A stretch of DNA of 64,000 nucleotides, taken from the NCBI RefSeq assembly GCF_004349265.1, contig NZ_SMFL01000003.1, forward strand, positions 496,001 through 560,000. Reading direction: 5' to 3'. Positions 1 through 9,306 of the stretch are shown here, piece by piece. The position numbers and the translations under genes are program-made. Positions within the stretch are counted from its first letter, which is position 1. Each line of letters opens with the position of its first letter. Below the pieces are notes generated by a model that was not told the DNA's origin, searched no databases, and worked only from the letters and a program-made list of their open reading frames with translations. The stretch comes from Dyadobacter psychrotolerans (lineage in GTDB: Bacteria; Bacteroidota; Bacteroidia; Cytophagales; Spirosomataceae).

Positions 1-1
1 A

Positions 2-742
2 CAATCTGATTTGCTGATTGCGCAAAAAAATCTTTCCTCCACAGAAGATCTTTACGAAAGCAAACTCGTTCCGGAGCGCGATGCGATTACAGCCCGCCAG
101 ATGGTCGACAAAGCACAGGCAGAACTAAGCCGGGTTAAAGAGATTTTCTCAATTTACGGAATTGGAAAATCAACCAATTACACCATCAAATCGCCAATCA
201 ACGGTTTTATAATCGACAAAAACGTGAACCGCGGTATGCAGCTTCGTTCAGATAATTCTGAGAGCCTGTTTACTGTTGGCCAGATTGCAGATGTTTGGGT
301 GATGGCCAATGTCAATGAAAGTGATATTCCAAGAGTCAAACTGGGCATGGCTGCAGATGTCCGCACCATCAGCTTCCCTGATCAGATCTTTAAAGGAAAG
401 GTTGATAAAATCTACAATGTGCTTGATCCCGAAACAAAGGCAATGAAAATCAGGATACAGCTGCAAAACGTTGGTTTTAAGCTTAAACCGGAAATGCATG
501 CAACGGTTTATCTGAATTTTGAAGAAGGAAATCAAATGCAGGCAATTCCTTCGCAATCCATCATTTTTGACAGAAGTAAAAACTGGGTGATGGTGTTTCA
601 CAGCCGTTCTAAAATTGAAACCCGTGCAGTGGAAATTTACCGTTCTCTGGCCAACCGGACCTACATCAGCAGCGGACTTAAAAACGGAGATGTGGTTATA
701 TCAAAAAATCAGCTTCTGGTTTACGATGCGCTGAATGATTGA
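2..742 (+). CDS. RND efflux periplasmic adaptor (HlyD/MFP family), 5'-truncated
   Basis: Periplasmic adaptor of a tripartite efflux pump, linking the inner-membrane RND pump to an outer-membrane channel. The reading frame is open from base 2 with no start in the window, so the N-terminus (signal peptide and first half of the hairpin) is cut off by the edge. What remains shows the end of the coiled-coil hairpin (about residues 5-45), the returning lipoyl half with a typical SPINGFI turn, and the beta-barrel part (VWVMANVNESDIPRVKLG). The CusA/CzcA-type pump starts 80 bp downstream on the same strand, which points to a CusB/CzcB-type role in metal export. Metal specificity cannot be read from this fragment. 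Confidence 0.9.
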   Translation, partial: QSDLLIAQKNLSSTEDLYESKLVPERDAITARQMVDKAQAELSRVKEIFSIYGIGKSTNYTIKSPINGFIIDKNVNRGMQLRSDNSESLFTVGQIADVWVMANVNESDIPRVKLGMAADVRTISFPDQIFKGKVDKIYNVLDPETKAMKIRIQLQNVGFKLKPEMHATVYLNFEEGNQMQAIPSQSIIFDRSKNWVMVFHSRSKIETRAVEIYRSLANRTYISSGLKNGDVVISKNQLLVYDALND

Positions 743-822
743 GTGACGACCCGGCAAGCGTTATCATTCTACCATTCTCTCATCGCACCGGCGACCCGGT
801 CAACATTCTATCATTATTATTT
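743..822 (+). repeat. Imperfect direct duplication in the adaptor-pump spacer
   Basis: The 80-bp gap between adaptor and pump contains two imperfect copies of one segment. CGACCCGG occurs at 747-754 and 792-799, and CATTCTACCATT at 765-776 recurs as CATTCTATCATT at 804-815. The copies differ by a 6-base length change. The second copy ends just before the pump start codon. The frame upstream of ATG 823 stays open to 739, but the encoded residues do not resemble an RND N-terminus. Confidence 0.5.
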
Positions 823-3800
823 ATGAATAAATTCATTCGGGGAATTGTTGGTTTTTCTCTTAAAAACCGATTTTTCATTTTCTTTATGACAGGCTTGCTG
901 ATCGTTGCAGGTGTTGTCAGCTATCAAAGCACCCCTCTGGAAGCATTTCCGGACGTTACCAATACGCAGATCATCATTGTAACCCAATGGAACGGCCGCA
1001 GCGCTGAAGAGATAGAACGATTCGTAACCGTACCAATTGAAGTGGCGATGAACTCTGTACAACAAAAAACCAATGTCCGGAGTACAACCATGTTTGGTTT
1101 AAGTATTATCAAGATCATTTTTGACGATAATGTCGAAGACTTTTTTGCCAGACAGCAGGTGAATAATCAGCTCCGGAATATCTCACTTCCAGAAGGCGTA
1201 GAACCTGACGTTCAGCCGCCATACGGACCTACGGGAGAAATTTTCAGATATACACTAAAAAGCAAAGATCGTGACAGCCGTGAACTACTGACGCTACAAA
1301 GCTGGGTAATTGACCGCCAGCTGCGCAGTATTCCCGGTGTGGCCGATGTGGTTGCCTTTGGTGGAAGAGAGAAAATCTATGAAGTTCAGGTTAATCCGAC
1401 CAAACTGGTTAAATACAATATCACACCACTTGAAGTATACCAGGCAGTTACCAAAAGCAATGTCAATGTAGGTGGTGACGTGATCGAAAAAAATGGCCAG
1501 GCTTATGTTGTTAGGGGAATCGGTCTGCTTAATTCTATTCCTGACATTGAAAATATCATTGTAGAATATGTAAAAGATAATCCTGTTCTGGTGCGGGATG
1601 TGGCGGCAGTGAAGGAGTCGGACATGCCACGCGTGGGCCAGGTTGGGCTCGATGAAAACGACGACGTTGTTGAAGGAATTGTGGTACAGCGAAAAGGCGA
1701 AAACCCAAGTGAAGTGCTGGCTCGCATAAAGGATAAAGTTGAAGAACTGAATACCAAAATTCTTCCTCCGGATGTAAAAATGGTGACCTTTTACGACCGG
1801 GATAACCTGATCGAATTTTGTGCGCATACGGTAAAACACAACCTTGTTGAAGGAATTGTGCTGGTAACCGTTATCGTATTTCTTTTCATGGCCGACTGGC
1901 GTACGACGGTGATTGTATCGATCATTATCCCGCTTGCGCTGCTGTTTGCCTTTACGTGTTTGAAACTAAAAGGAATGTCGGCCAACTTACTATCGATGGG
2001 GGCGATTGACTTCGGGATCATCATTGACGGAGCCGTGGTAATGGTTGAGGGAATTTTTGTGGCGCTCGATCATCTTGCGCACCGAAACGGAATGGATCGT
2101 TTTAACAAGCTCTCGAAACTGGGTTTGATCAAAAAAACCGGTGGAGAACTAGGTAAAGCAATCTTTTTCTCAAAACTGATTATCATAACAGCTCTTATCC
2201 CGATTTTCAGTTTCCAAAAAGTGGAGGGGAAAATGTTTACCCCTCTCGCCTACACACTGGGTTTTGCCTTGCTGGGAGCGCTACTTTACACACTCACACT
2301 GGTGCCGGTTCTTTGTTCATTTTTGTTAAATAAAAATGTCCGTGAGAAGAGTAATCCCATAGTCAGATTTTTTGACAAGATTGTAATCAATGGTTTTGAG
2401 TGGTGTTACGGGCACAAAAAAATCAGCATACTTTTCGCTTCCGTTTTTCTTGGACTAAGTCTTTTTTCATCCACTTTACTGGGTACGGAATTCCTTCCAA
2501 CTTTAAATGAAGGTGCACTTTGGGTTGAAGCTAAAATGCCGATGAGCAGTTCTTTGAACGAAACCATCAAAATGGTGACAGTACTTCGTACCAAGTTAAA
2601 TGAGTTTCCGGAAGTTAATGGTGTTTTATCCCAAACGGGACGTTCCAATGACGGAACTGATCCATCCGGTTTTTACTATGTACAAATGCAGGTTAATTTA
2701 AAACCAAAAGATGAATGGAAAAGAAACATCACGCAGGATCAGCTGATTGAGGAAATGGATACCAAGCTGAAAGAGTTCCAGGGCATTAACTACAATTATT
2801 CCCAGCCAATTATCGATAACGTGGCAGAAGCGGTTGCCGGTATGAATGCAAGTAATGCCGTTAAAATTTACGGAGACGATCTGGAAACGCTTAATACCAA
2901 AGCCAATCAGGTTCTGGAAGCGATTAAAGGCGTCCCGGGAATCAAAGATGTTGGGATTCTAAGAAATATAGGCCAGCCCGAAGTAAGTGTGATTTTGCAT
3001 GATCATAAAATGGCCCAGTACGGCGTGAGTACCGCCGACGTACAGGCAGTAATTGAAATGGCTATCGGGGGGAAAACAGCATCTATCCTTTACGAAGGCG
3101 AGCGCAAATTCGATATCCGTCTTCGCTATGAAGAACAATATCGCCGGAGCGTTGATGACATTCAGCAGCTGATGGTTCCGACGCTGACGGGCGGCAAAAT
3201 ACCTTTGAAAGAAATTTCTACCATCAGAACGGTAACCGGGCCTGCCTTTGTTTACCGCGATAATAACAAGCGTTTTATTGGTGTAAAATTTTCCGTTCGC
3301 GAACGTGACCTTGGAAGTACCATTGCCGATGCGCAGAACCGGGTAAAACCATTGCTGAAGTCTCTTCCAAAAGGATATTCGGTAAACTGGTCAGGAGAGT
3401 TCGAAAATCAGGTTCGTGCGACAGCCCGTCTTGGGCAGGTTGTTCCCATCAGTCTGATCGGTATTTTTATTCTGCTCTTTATTATGTTCAGCAATGCCAA
3501 AGATGCGGGATTGGTTTTAGTCAACGTACCTTTTGCGTTGATTGGCGGCATTCTTGCACTTCACGCCACAAACATGAACTTCGGAATTTCGGCTGGTGTC
3601 GGTTTTATTGCCTTGTTTGGCTTATGCGTTCAAAACGGGGTGATCCTGATATCTGTATTCAATAAAAACCTGGCCGCAAGAATGCCACTGGATGAAGCTA
3701 TAAAAGAAGGAGTTAAGTCACGAATTCGTCCTGTAATCATGACGGCGCTGATGGCCGCAATTGGTTTGCTTCCAGCTGCGACATCTACAGGGATTGGATC

Positions 3801-3924
3801 AGAAACACAGAAGCCTCTTGCCATAGTGGTGATCGGCGGATTAATAACAGCGACAATTTTAACATTGATGATCTTCCCGATTATCTACGGATTCTTTAAC
3901 AGGAAGAAAAAAGTTCTGACATAA
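823..3924 (+). CDS. CusA/CzcA family heavy-metal efflux RND transporter
   Basis: Inner-membrane proton-driven RND pump of the heavy-metal efflux class, 1033 residues, close to the usual 1020-1050. The ATG at 823 gives the standard start MNKFIRGIVGFSLKNR followed by the first membrane helix. The open frame runs 28 codons further upstream but those residues look random. Periplasmic porter domains begin with the LEAFPDVTNTQI segment. The TM4 region reads DFGIIIDGAVVMVEG, the acidic proton-relay signature of metal-pumping RNDs. TM helices are clustered around residues 340-540 and 870-1025. It forms an operon with the adaptor upstream; an outer-membrane factor gene is not in the window. Cation specificity (Cu/Ag versus Co/Zn/Cd) is not assigned. 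Confidence 0.95.
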   Translation: MNKFIRGIVGFSLKNRFFIFFMTGLLIVAGVVSYQSTPLEAFPDVTNTQIIIVTQWNGRSAEEIERFVTVPIEVAMNSVQQKTNVRSTTMFGLSIIKIIFDDNVEDFFARQQVNNQLRNISLPEGVEPDVQPPYGPTGEIFRYTLKSKDRDSRELLTLQSWVIDRQLRSIPGVADVVAFGGREKIYEVQVNPTKLVKYNITPLEVYQAVTKSNVNVGGDVIEKNGQAYVVRGIGLLNSIPDIENIIVEYVKDNPVLVRDVAAVKESDMPRVGQVGLDENDDVVEGIVVQRKGENPSEVLARIKDKVEELNTKILPPDVKMVTFYDRDNLIEFCAHTVKHNLVEGIVLVTVIVFLFMADWRTTVIVSIIIPLALLFAFTCLKLKGMSANLLSMGAIDFGIIIDGAVVMVEGIFVALDHLAHRNGMDRFNKLSKLGLIKKTGGELGKAIFFSKLIIITALIPIFSFQKVEGKMFTPLAYTLGFALLGALLYTLTLVPVLCSFLLNKNVREKSNPIVRFFDKIVINGFEWCYGHKKISILFASVFLGLSLFSSTLLGTEFLPTLNEGALWVEAKMPMSSSLNETIKMVTVLRTKLNEFPEVNGVLSQTGRSNDGTDPSGFYYVQMQVNLKPKDEWKRNITQDQLIEEMDTKLKEFQGINYNYSQPIIDNVAEAVAGMNASNAVKIYGDDLETLNTKANQVLEAIKGVPGIKDVGILRNIGQPEVSVILHDHKMAQYGVSTADVQAVIEMAIGGKTASILYEGERKFDIRLRYEEQYRRSVDDIQQLMVPTLTGGKIPLKEISTIRTVTGPAFVYRDNNKRFIGVKFSVRERDLGSTIADAQNRVKPLLKSLPKGYSVNWSGEFENQVRATARLGQVVPISLIGIFILLFIMFSNAKDAGLVLVNVPFALIGGILALHATNMNFGISAGVGFIALFGLCVQNGVILISVFNKNLAARMPLDEAIKEGVKSRIRPVIMTALMAAIGLLPAATSTGIGSETQKPLAIVVIGGLITATILTLMIFPIIYGFFNRKKKVLT

Positions 3925-3933
3925 ATTAACACG

Positions 3934-3976
3934 ACGTAAACAAACTGCCTTGCCCGGAAGGGCAGTTTGTTTACGT
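3934..3976. terminator. Bidirectional terminator between convergent genes
   Basis: A perfect 16-bp stem (left arm 3934-3949, right arm 3961-3976, core AAACAAACTGCC/GGCAGTTTGTTT) encloses an 11-nt loop. It begins 9 bp after the pump stop codon and ends directly against the stop codon of the minus-strand gene at 3977. Short A and T runs on the outer edges of the arms would serve both strands. Confidence 0.8.
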
Positions 3977-4864
3977 TTAAAGGCCGTCCGGATTTCTGTC
4001 TCTTCTTGAATTGACATTCAGTTTTGCATAATCATAGCCAATATGTATGTTGTAACGCAGTGAAATCCCTAAGTTCCACCCGCTGCCATCTCCCGTTATT
4101 TTAGCGGATTGTGTTTCCTGGTGATTGACGTAATACACCAGATTCGTTTCCAGAGAATTTCCCAAACCCCACTGTTTTCTTCCAAAAAAAGCCAGATCGA
4201 TTCCTTTTGAGATTTTAACAATGTACTCGGCAGAGGCTTCCGCCAAACCGGTAAATTTTGTGTTTGTCCTGGTTTCACTCGTTATAAAAAGTGTATCAAC
4301 GCCATTCCGTCTCCCGCGCCCACGAAAACCTTCAAATTCCCAATAATCTTTTTGTTTTCCGGAATTAGGCACCAGACCTATCCCTCCACTCAGCCAGAAT
4401 GCCGAACGGCGCAGAGAGGGTTTTCCAAACAAAAGCCTGCGTTTACCGCGTAAGATCAAACTGTTCTTATCGTTGGCGAATTTATAAGACAACGAATTAT
4501 CTCCGTTTAATATCAGTACATTATGAATGGGCGATCTGGCATACTCGGCTTCAACAGCCCATTGCTCGTGGCTTACCCAGCCCGCAGCAACACTCCAGCC
4601 ATAAGCCTCAGGAGAATCAGTGGCAGCAAGACCTTCCAGTGAGTTTGTGATCCTGTTTTTGTCCGTCCGTATAAAACCGCTGGCGCCCGCATACCATCTG
4701 TTTATGATTTTTACATCACCCAGGGTTTTCAAAAGAGACCCGGCGTTGAATTGTTTAACACCGACAGGCCTGGGAAAAACCGGACGGTAATAGTCTGCAT
4801 TTTCCTGTGAGTAGGCTGCACTAAAAAAGACAATAATTGCTAGAAATGTAAAGATTGACTTCAT
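3977..4864 (-). CDS. Secreted protein, predicted outer-membrane beta-barrel, function unknown
   Basis: 295 residues from the ATG at 4864, chosen because it begins the signal peptide MKSIFTFLAIIVFFSAAYSQ; an upstream in-frame extension lacks signal-peptide character. The mature part has alternating hydrophobic/aromatic strands with Gly/Asn turns (WVSHEQWAVEAEYA, WNLGISLRYNIHIGYDY), as expected of a small outer-membrane barrel, and ends in a polar Arg/Asn tail rather than a C-terminal Phe. It is probably the last gene of a minus-strand trio (5720-6205, 4939-5748, then this one, 74-bp gap). I do not recognise a named family. Confidence 0.75.
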   Translation of the reverse strand: MKSIFTFLAIIVFFSAAYSQENADYYRPVFPRPVGVKQFNAGSLLKTLGDVKIINRWYAGASGFIRTDKNRITNSLEGLAATDSPEAYGWSVAAGWVSHEQWAVEAEYARSPIHNVLILNGDNSLSYKFANDKNSLILRGKRRLLFGKPSLRRSAFWLSGGIGLVPNSGKQKDYWEFEGFRGRGRRNGVDTLFITSETRTNTKFTGLAEASAEYIVKISKGIDLAFFGRKQWGLGNSLETNLVYYVNHQETQSAKITGDGSGWNLGISLRYNIHIGYDYAKLNVNSRRDRNPDGL

Positions 4865-4938
4865 GACACAATGATAAGTTTCGATATTTATCATTACGCC
4901 TGGGCCATACACACCGTGGCAATGGTCCGGATGAAAAT

Positions 4939-5748
4939 TTACCGCTGCTCTATTTCAAACATCGTGATCTGACGCGGATAGTTTACATACAATGAATTAG
5001 GCTCATTGAGCCTGTAACCTTCCAGCATATACTGTTTCGCTTTTTCGAAGTAAATATCTTTCTGATTGTTCCCCAACACCTTTAAGGTCATTGCCATGTA
5101 GTAATTGGCCATGGGTTGCTGCGGATACAAAACCAGACAATCACGCAGGTATTTTTGAGCCATGTCAAATTCATTCATCAGGTAATATAAAATGCCAAAG
5201 TAAAGCAGCGAATTGAAATGAATATCATTCTTGCCTTCTCCCCTCTTTTGCTGCGCGATATCTTTAAGAAAATAGGTCTCGGCTTTGTCGTATTGGCCCG
5301 ATTCCATGTAACTTAAAGCTATATAAAATGAAAAAGAATGATCCAGAATGAAGGCGTTTGGTGTTAGTTTTTCCGCCGCTTCAAAATCGGTAATTGCCTT
5401 TTCGTAGTTTTTGGTATAAATGCAGTTTAAATATCCGCGGTAGGGAGTCCAGCGATGCGGATCAAGCTCAACTGCCTTATTATTGTACTCATAGGCCTTT
5501 TCATAATTCCCGTTTGCAACATGAGGGATACCCTTTTCCTGATAGGCTTCTGCAATATTGGGACATATAGCAAGTAAACTATCATAGGTCTGATCCCAGC
5601 CGGGATGAAGGAAACCGTAAGCACGTGCCTTTTTAGAATAGATTTCAAACAAACTATCCTGCACAGCTTTGGAAGAACAATCGACTGATTGTGCCTGAAC
5701 TGATACAACCAGCGAGAGACTAATGAATAACGTTAACAACTTCGCCAT
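4939..5748 (-). CDS. Secreted TPR-repeat protein
   Basis: 269 residues with a signal peptide (MAKLLTLFISLSLVVSVQAQ), so periplasmic or surface-exposed. The body is a series of tetratricopeptide-type helical pairs. Recognisable repeat cores include AYEYNNKAVELDPHRW, AITDFEAAEKLTPNAF and MAQKYLRDCLVLYPQQP. TPR proteins scaffold protein-protein contacts; no catalytic domain is visible. Its start lies 29 bp inside the end of the TonB-like gene upstream, so the two are probably translationally coupled. Partner unknown. Confidence 0.8.
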   Translation of the reverse strand: MAKLLTLFISLSLVVSVQAQSVDCSSKAVQDSLFEIYSKKARAYGFLHPGWDQTYDSLLAICPNIAEAYQEKGIPHVANGNYEKAYEYNNKAVELDPHRWTPYRGYLNCIYTKNYEKAITDFEAAEKLTPNAFILDHSFSFYIALSYMESGQYDKAETYFLKDIAQQKRGEGKNDIHFNSLLYFGILYYLMNEFDMAQKYLRDCLVLYPQQPMANYYMAMTLKVLGNNQKDIYFEKAKQYMLEGYRLNEPNSLYVNYPRQITMFEIEQR

Positions 5749-6205
5749 TTTTGATCTTAAAGGACAGATAAGCTATATAATTGACGTTTTCCAATTGGTA
5801 GGCAGAAAGCCCTTTCTCCCAACGATCCAGTGTATGAATGTAGTCGTTAAGGTCGTTAACGAGTTTTTTATCAAAACGATAGCTCTGATAGTTATCATCG
5901 GTTTGTAATACTCTTATTTTGTGAATGATCCCTTCACAATCTACCAGAAACCGTAAAGTGATGTAACCAGTACCGGCATATTTACTCCCCCGCATTTGCA
6001 TAAACGTTTTTACATCAGCAAGGAGCGTCATCGTGCTTACAGGGTATTTAGTTTTGACCTGATAATAAAAAACCGGATAAACCTGATGGCATTTAGGGTT
6101 GATTTGCATGGTGGTGTCCATATATTCTCCATATGGAAGAATATAATTTTGACACCAGCCTGAGACTGGCAGGGGGAGAAAAAATAGCAGTAAAACAAAC
6201 TTCAT
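5720..6205 (-). CDS. Secreted protein with a TonB-like C-terminal domain
   Basis: 161 residues. The signal peptide is MKFVLLLFFLPLPVSGWCQ, where the Cys lies just before the end rather than in a clear lipobox. The last 90 residues (from GTGYITLRFLVDCEGIIHKI to the C-terminal LSFKIKNGEVVNVIH) resemble the beta-alpha-beta fold of TonB C-terminal domains. There is no N-terminal membrane anchor or proline-rich linker, so it cannot be a standard energy transducer; a soluble stand-alone TonB-CTD is more likely. First gene of the minus-strand trio with the TPR protein (29-bp overlap) and the predicted barrel. Family assignment is by pattern only. Confidence 0.65.
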   Translation of the reverse strand: MKFVLLLFFLPLPVSGWCQNYILPYGEYMDTTMQINPKCHQVYPVFYYQVKTKYPVSTMTLLADVKTFMQMRGSKYAGTGYITLRFLVDCEGIIHKIRVLQTDDNYQSYRFDKKLVNDLNDYIHTLDRWEKGLSAYQLENVNYIAYLSFKIKNGEVVNVIH

Positions 6206-6342
6206 GGAAAAAAGCTTAGTAACTCAAAATTGAACCAAAGCTTCCATTGTTGAGATGAGGTATTTATTTTGCTAAAATACAAAAGCCGGTCAGAAAAACA
6301 TCCCAACAAAGTTAAATAATTGCCAACAACACTTCAACTGGC

Positions 6343-7770
6343 TCACTTACCCGGGAAGCTGATTGTAAATGAAGTTCCGACACCCAGTTCCGACTGGACG
6401 TCGATACGGGCGTGGTGGGCGTGTATAATGCTCATGGTTGTGGCAAGACCTATTCCCATCCCGTTATTTTTGCCTGTGAAATAGGGTTCAAAGATCTTAT
6501 CCATGTTCTCTTCACTGATTCCTGAACCATTGTCGGCAAATATTACCTGGAAAGAATCGCCAAGGCTTCTTGTACTGATGCGAAGAATGCCTTTGTCCTC
6601 TTCCATTGCTTCTATCGCATTGGTAATCAGGTTAAGAAAAGCCATTTGCAATGAGACAGTATCCAACGGAAGGCTGAAATTCTCTTCGCTATACTGACTG
6701 ACAATCTGTATTCTTTTTAGCTGAACACGGTCGTAGGCAGTGGCAATTGCTTCATCAAGGACTTTATTGATCGAGCTCTCGACCAACTCAATATCAGCTG
6801 AACTCGATGGCTGCAAAAGCTGTGTGATCAGATCGTTGATCCGGTTACAGTTCCGTTTTATAATTTGTGTGTAAAACTTCTGATCCTCATCCACCAGTTC
6901 CATTTCCAGCTGTTCGGCAGAAAGATTTACGTTCGTGAGCGGGTTTCTCACCTCATGAGCAAGCATCCGCACCAGACGACCGGTAACTGCCATTTTCTCT
7001 GAAAACAGACGTTCTCTTTCCGACTGTTTTCGGGCAGTCATGTCATGTATACGACCCTGAACATATAAATTTTGCTCATCTACCTCAACAGAAGCAGAAA
7101 AAAGGCAGTACTTTTTATCGCTGTCTTTGGTAACCAAACGCACCTCAAAATCGTGTATGGTACGGTCCCGTATACCGGACCACTGTGCTTCAAAATTGGG
7201 CTCTTCTATGAGGTCCGGTATTCTTTTTAACTTGATTTCATCAGGCGAATACCCCGTTAATTCACAGGCGGAAGTGTTGAAGTCTAAAATATTACCATCC
7301 AGATCGCTGATGAAAAGAAAGTCATTCGATTCTTCAAAAACCCTTCTGTATCTTCTCTCGCTATGTTTTAGTGCTTTTAAAACCGAGGTTCTTTCGAGGG
7401 CATAACGAATACTTCTTTCAAGCTTCTCAGAGTCCAGTTCGCTCTTGATAAGATAATCGGCCGCTCCCAATCGCAGGGCTTCAACCGCAATTTTGGTATC
7501 GCCCTTTCCGGTAAGTAATATAATGGGTTCCTCGCACTCAACGCCACAGGATTCTTCGATGAGGTCAATTCCGGTATTTTCTCCCAATAAGTAATCGAAA
7601 AGATATAAGTCGTACCTGTTATTTTTTATCTGGAACACCGCATCTCTGTAAGTAGAGCACCAGGTGATATTGAATTTCCAGTTCACAAGGTCCTGAAAAT
7701 ACTCACGGGTAAGAAAATAATCATCCTCGTCATCATCGACAAGAAGTACGCTTATAAGTTTACTGTTCAT
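6343..7770 (-). CDS. REC-PAS-histidine kinase (response receiver at the N-terminus)
   Basis: Cytoplasmic signalling protein of 475 residues with no membrane segment. Order: receiver domain (about 5-125, acidic pocket VDDDEDD, phospho-acceptor Asp59, K109), PAS domain (about 140-250, VFEESNDFLFISDLDGN), HisKA with His272 in LAHEVRNPL, and HATPase_c with N384, DNGSG at 413-417 and GMGIGLA. A receiver in front of the kinase suggests that another kinase controls its activity or localisation. It lies 51 bp after the NtrC-type regulator, which in turn follows rpoN, so it is the obvious NtrB-like partner of that activator. The stimulus is unknown; PAS ligands cannot be read from sequence. Confidence 0.92.
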   Translation of the reverse strand: MNSKLISVLLVDDDEDDYFLTREYFQDLVNWKFNITWCSTYRDAVFQIKNNRYDLYLFDYLLGENTGIDLIEESCGVECEEPIILLTGKGDTKIAVEALRLGAADYLIKSELDSEKLERSIRYALERTSVLKALKHSERRYRRVFEESNDFLFISDLDGNILDFNTSACELTGYSPDEIKLKRIPDLIEEPNFEAQWSGIRDRTIHDFEVRLVTKDSDKKYCLFSASVEVDEQNLYVQGRIHDMTARKQSERERLFSEKMAVTGRLVRMLAHEVRNPLTNVNLSAEQLEMELVDEDQKFYTQIIKRNCNRINDLITQLLQPSSSADIELVESSINKVLDEAIATAYDRVQLKRIQIVSQYSEENFSLPLDTVSLQMAFLNLITNAIEAMEEDKGILRISTRSLGDSFQVIFADNGSGISEENMDKIFEPYFTGKNNGMGIGLATTMSIIHAHHARIDVQSELGVGTSFTISFPGK

Positions 7771-7821
7771 CAGAATATGCTACATGTATCACCAAAATTC
7801 AAACAAGGCAATTTAAAAATC

Positions 7822-9282
7822 CTAGATATCAAATTGCTTCATTTTGTTGTAAAGCGTTTTCCTGTCAATATTTAAAAGACGGGCTGCTTTACTTTTATTG
7901 AAATTAACATCACGAAGCACCTGCATGATCATATCGTATTCCGCTTCATTGGCAACGGTTTTAAGACTTGGTTTTGAATCGTCCCCATCCACAACTTCTA
8001 CCGGGTTGACCACAGAAGATACCGGTGCAGCAACAGGTTCGTCATCCAGATCTTTTAATTTCCGGTAATTTACTATCTCAAAAGGAAGCGATTTTTCTTC
8101 AATCAAATCCCCGTCTGAAAGAAGGGTCGAGCGTTTGATGACATTTTTCAGCTCACGCAGGTTACCCGGCCATGAATAGTTAAGGAAATCATCCATAACT
8201 TCTTCCGAAAATCCTTTGACATTCTTGTTAAGCTCTGCATTCGTGGATTCAAGAAAAGTGTTGGCAAAAAGTACCAGGTCGTCTTTCCGGTTACGAAGGG
8301 CAGGAACTTCAATTGTGAACTCATTAAAACGGTAATACAAGTCTTCTCTGAACTTGCCGTTTTTAGCAGATTCCAGCAGCCTTTCGTTACTGGCAACGAT
8401 AATCCTTACATCCAGATCAATTTCTTTGGAACCACCGATCCTTCTCATCTTACGTTCCTGGACCACTCGCAAAAGTGCAACCTGGATTTCGTAGGACAAA
8501 TTGGATACCTCATCCAAAAACAAAGTTCCGCCGTTTGCCATCTCAAAATGACCGATTTTAGTTTGTAAAGCTCCTGTAAATGATCCTTTTTCATGACCAA
8601 ACAATTCACTTCCCGCAAGTTCTTTCGAAATTGCACCGCAATCCATTGCCACAAACGGCATGTCTTTACGTTTAGACCGGTTATGAATTTCCTGAGCGAT
8701 GGCTTCCTTACCGGAACCGCTTTCACCGTAAATGATTACACTGAAATTAGTAGGTGCAACCAGATCAACCTGTTTGAAAAGATTGTCAGAAACGTCACTT
8801 TGCCCCATGACATAACCCGCCTTGGATTTTGAGTAACCTCTCCGTGCAGGTTTTACCGGAGCGGCAGGATTATCACTTATTTCGGCTGTAACATATTCCG
8901 TCTGTTCATTTTTAGATGATTCCGCATCGGCAATGGCCTTTTTCACGGTCACTAAAATTTCATCAGGAAAGAGCGGCTTGGTGATATAATCATAAGCCCC
9001 CAATTTCATTACATTAACCGCAATTTTTATATCGGAATAACCTGTAATGATCAATACCGGTACATTAGGACGTTTTGATTTGATAGCAGTTAAAAGCTCA
9101 GTTCCTGTGATATCCCCCAACCGAAAATCGGTCATAACAAGATCAGGTGAAATTGCTTCTATCAACGCCAATCCGTCCTTACCGTTTTGTGCAGTCTCAA
9201 CAATAAAATCATTTTTGGACAAAAATCTCTTCAACAAAAAGCAGATATCCGCTTCATCATCAACAACTACAATTTTTTTCAT
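7822..9282 (-). CDS. NtrC-family sigma-54-dependent response regulator
   Basis: 486 residues. The receiver domain (1-120) has phospho-acceptor Asp52 in MTDFRLG and Lys102. The AAA+ domain (about 155-395) has Walker A GESGSGKE (186-193), a GSFTGA loop at 233-238 (the sigma-54 contact loop, with Ser in place of the usual first Ala), Walker B LFLDE and an RFN/R-finger region. A Fis-type helix-turn-helix occupies about 445-486 (NKSAARLLNIDRKTLYNKMK). When phosphorylated it should oligomerise and drive open-complex formation by sigma-54 RNA polymerase. It sits 24 bp after rpoN and 51 bp before a REC-PAS-kinase, a compact regulatory operon. Targets are unknown; no nitrogen-assimilation genes are nearby. 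Confidence 0.95.
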   Translation of the reverse strand: MKKIVVVDDEADICFLLKRFLSKNDFIVETAQNGKDGLALIEAISPDLVMTDFRLGDITGTELLTAIKSKRPNVPVLIITGYSDIKIAVNVMKLGAYDYITKPLFPDEILVTVKKAIADAESSKNEQTEYVTAEISDNPAAPVKPARRGYSKSKAGYVMGQSDVSDNLFKQVDLVAPTNFSVIIYGESGSGKEAIAQEIHNRSKRKDMPFVAMDCGAISKELAGSELFGHEKGSFTGALQTKIGHFEMANGGTLFLDEVSNLSYEIQVALLRVVQERKMRRIGGSKEIDLDVRIIVASNERLLESAKNGKFREDLYYRFNEFTIEVPALRNRKDDLVLFANTFLESTNAELNKNVKGFSEEVMDDFLNYSWPGNLRELKNVIKRSTLLSDGDLIEEKSLPFEIVNYRKLKDLDDEPVAAPVSSVVNPVEVVDGDDSKPSLKTVANEAEYDMIMQVLRDVNFNKSKAARLLNIDRKTLYNKMKQFDI

Positions 9283-9306
9283 GCCAGGTTCCAGGGCTTT
9301 ATTTAC

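Noticed and set aside
1294..1839. 181-codon minus-strand frame opposite the RND pump
   Set aside because: Antisense shadow; the sense strand is a conserved RND transporter across the whole interval.
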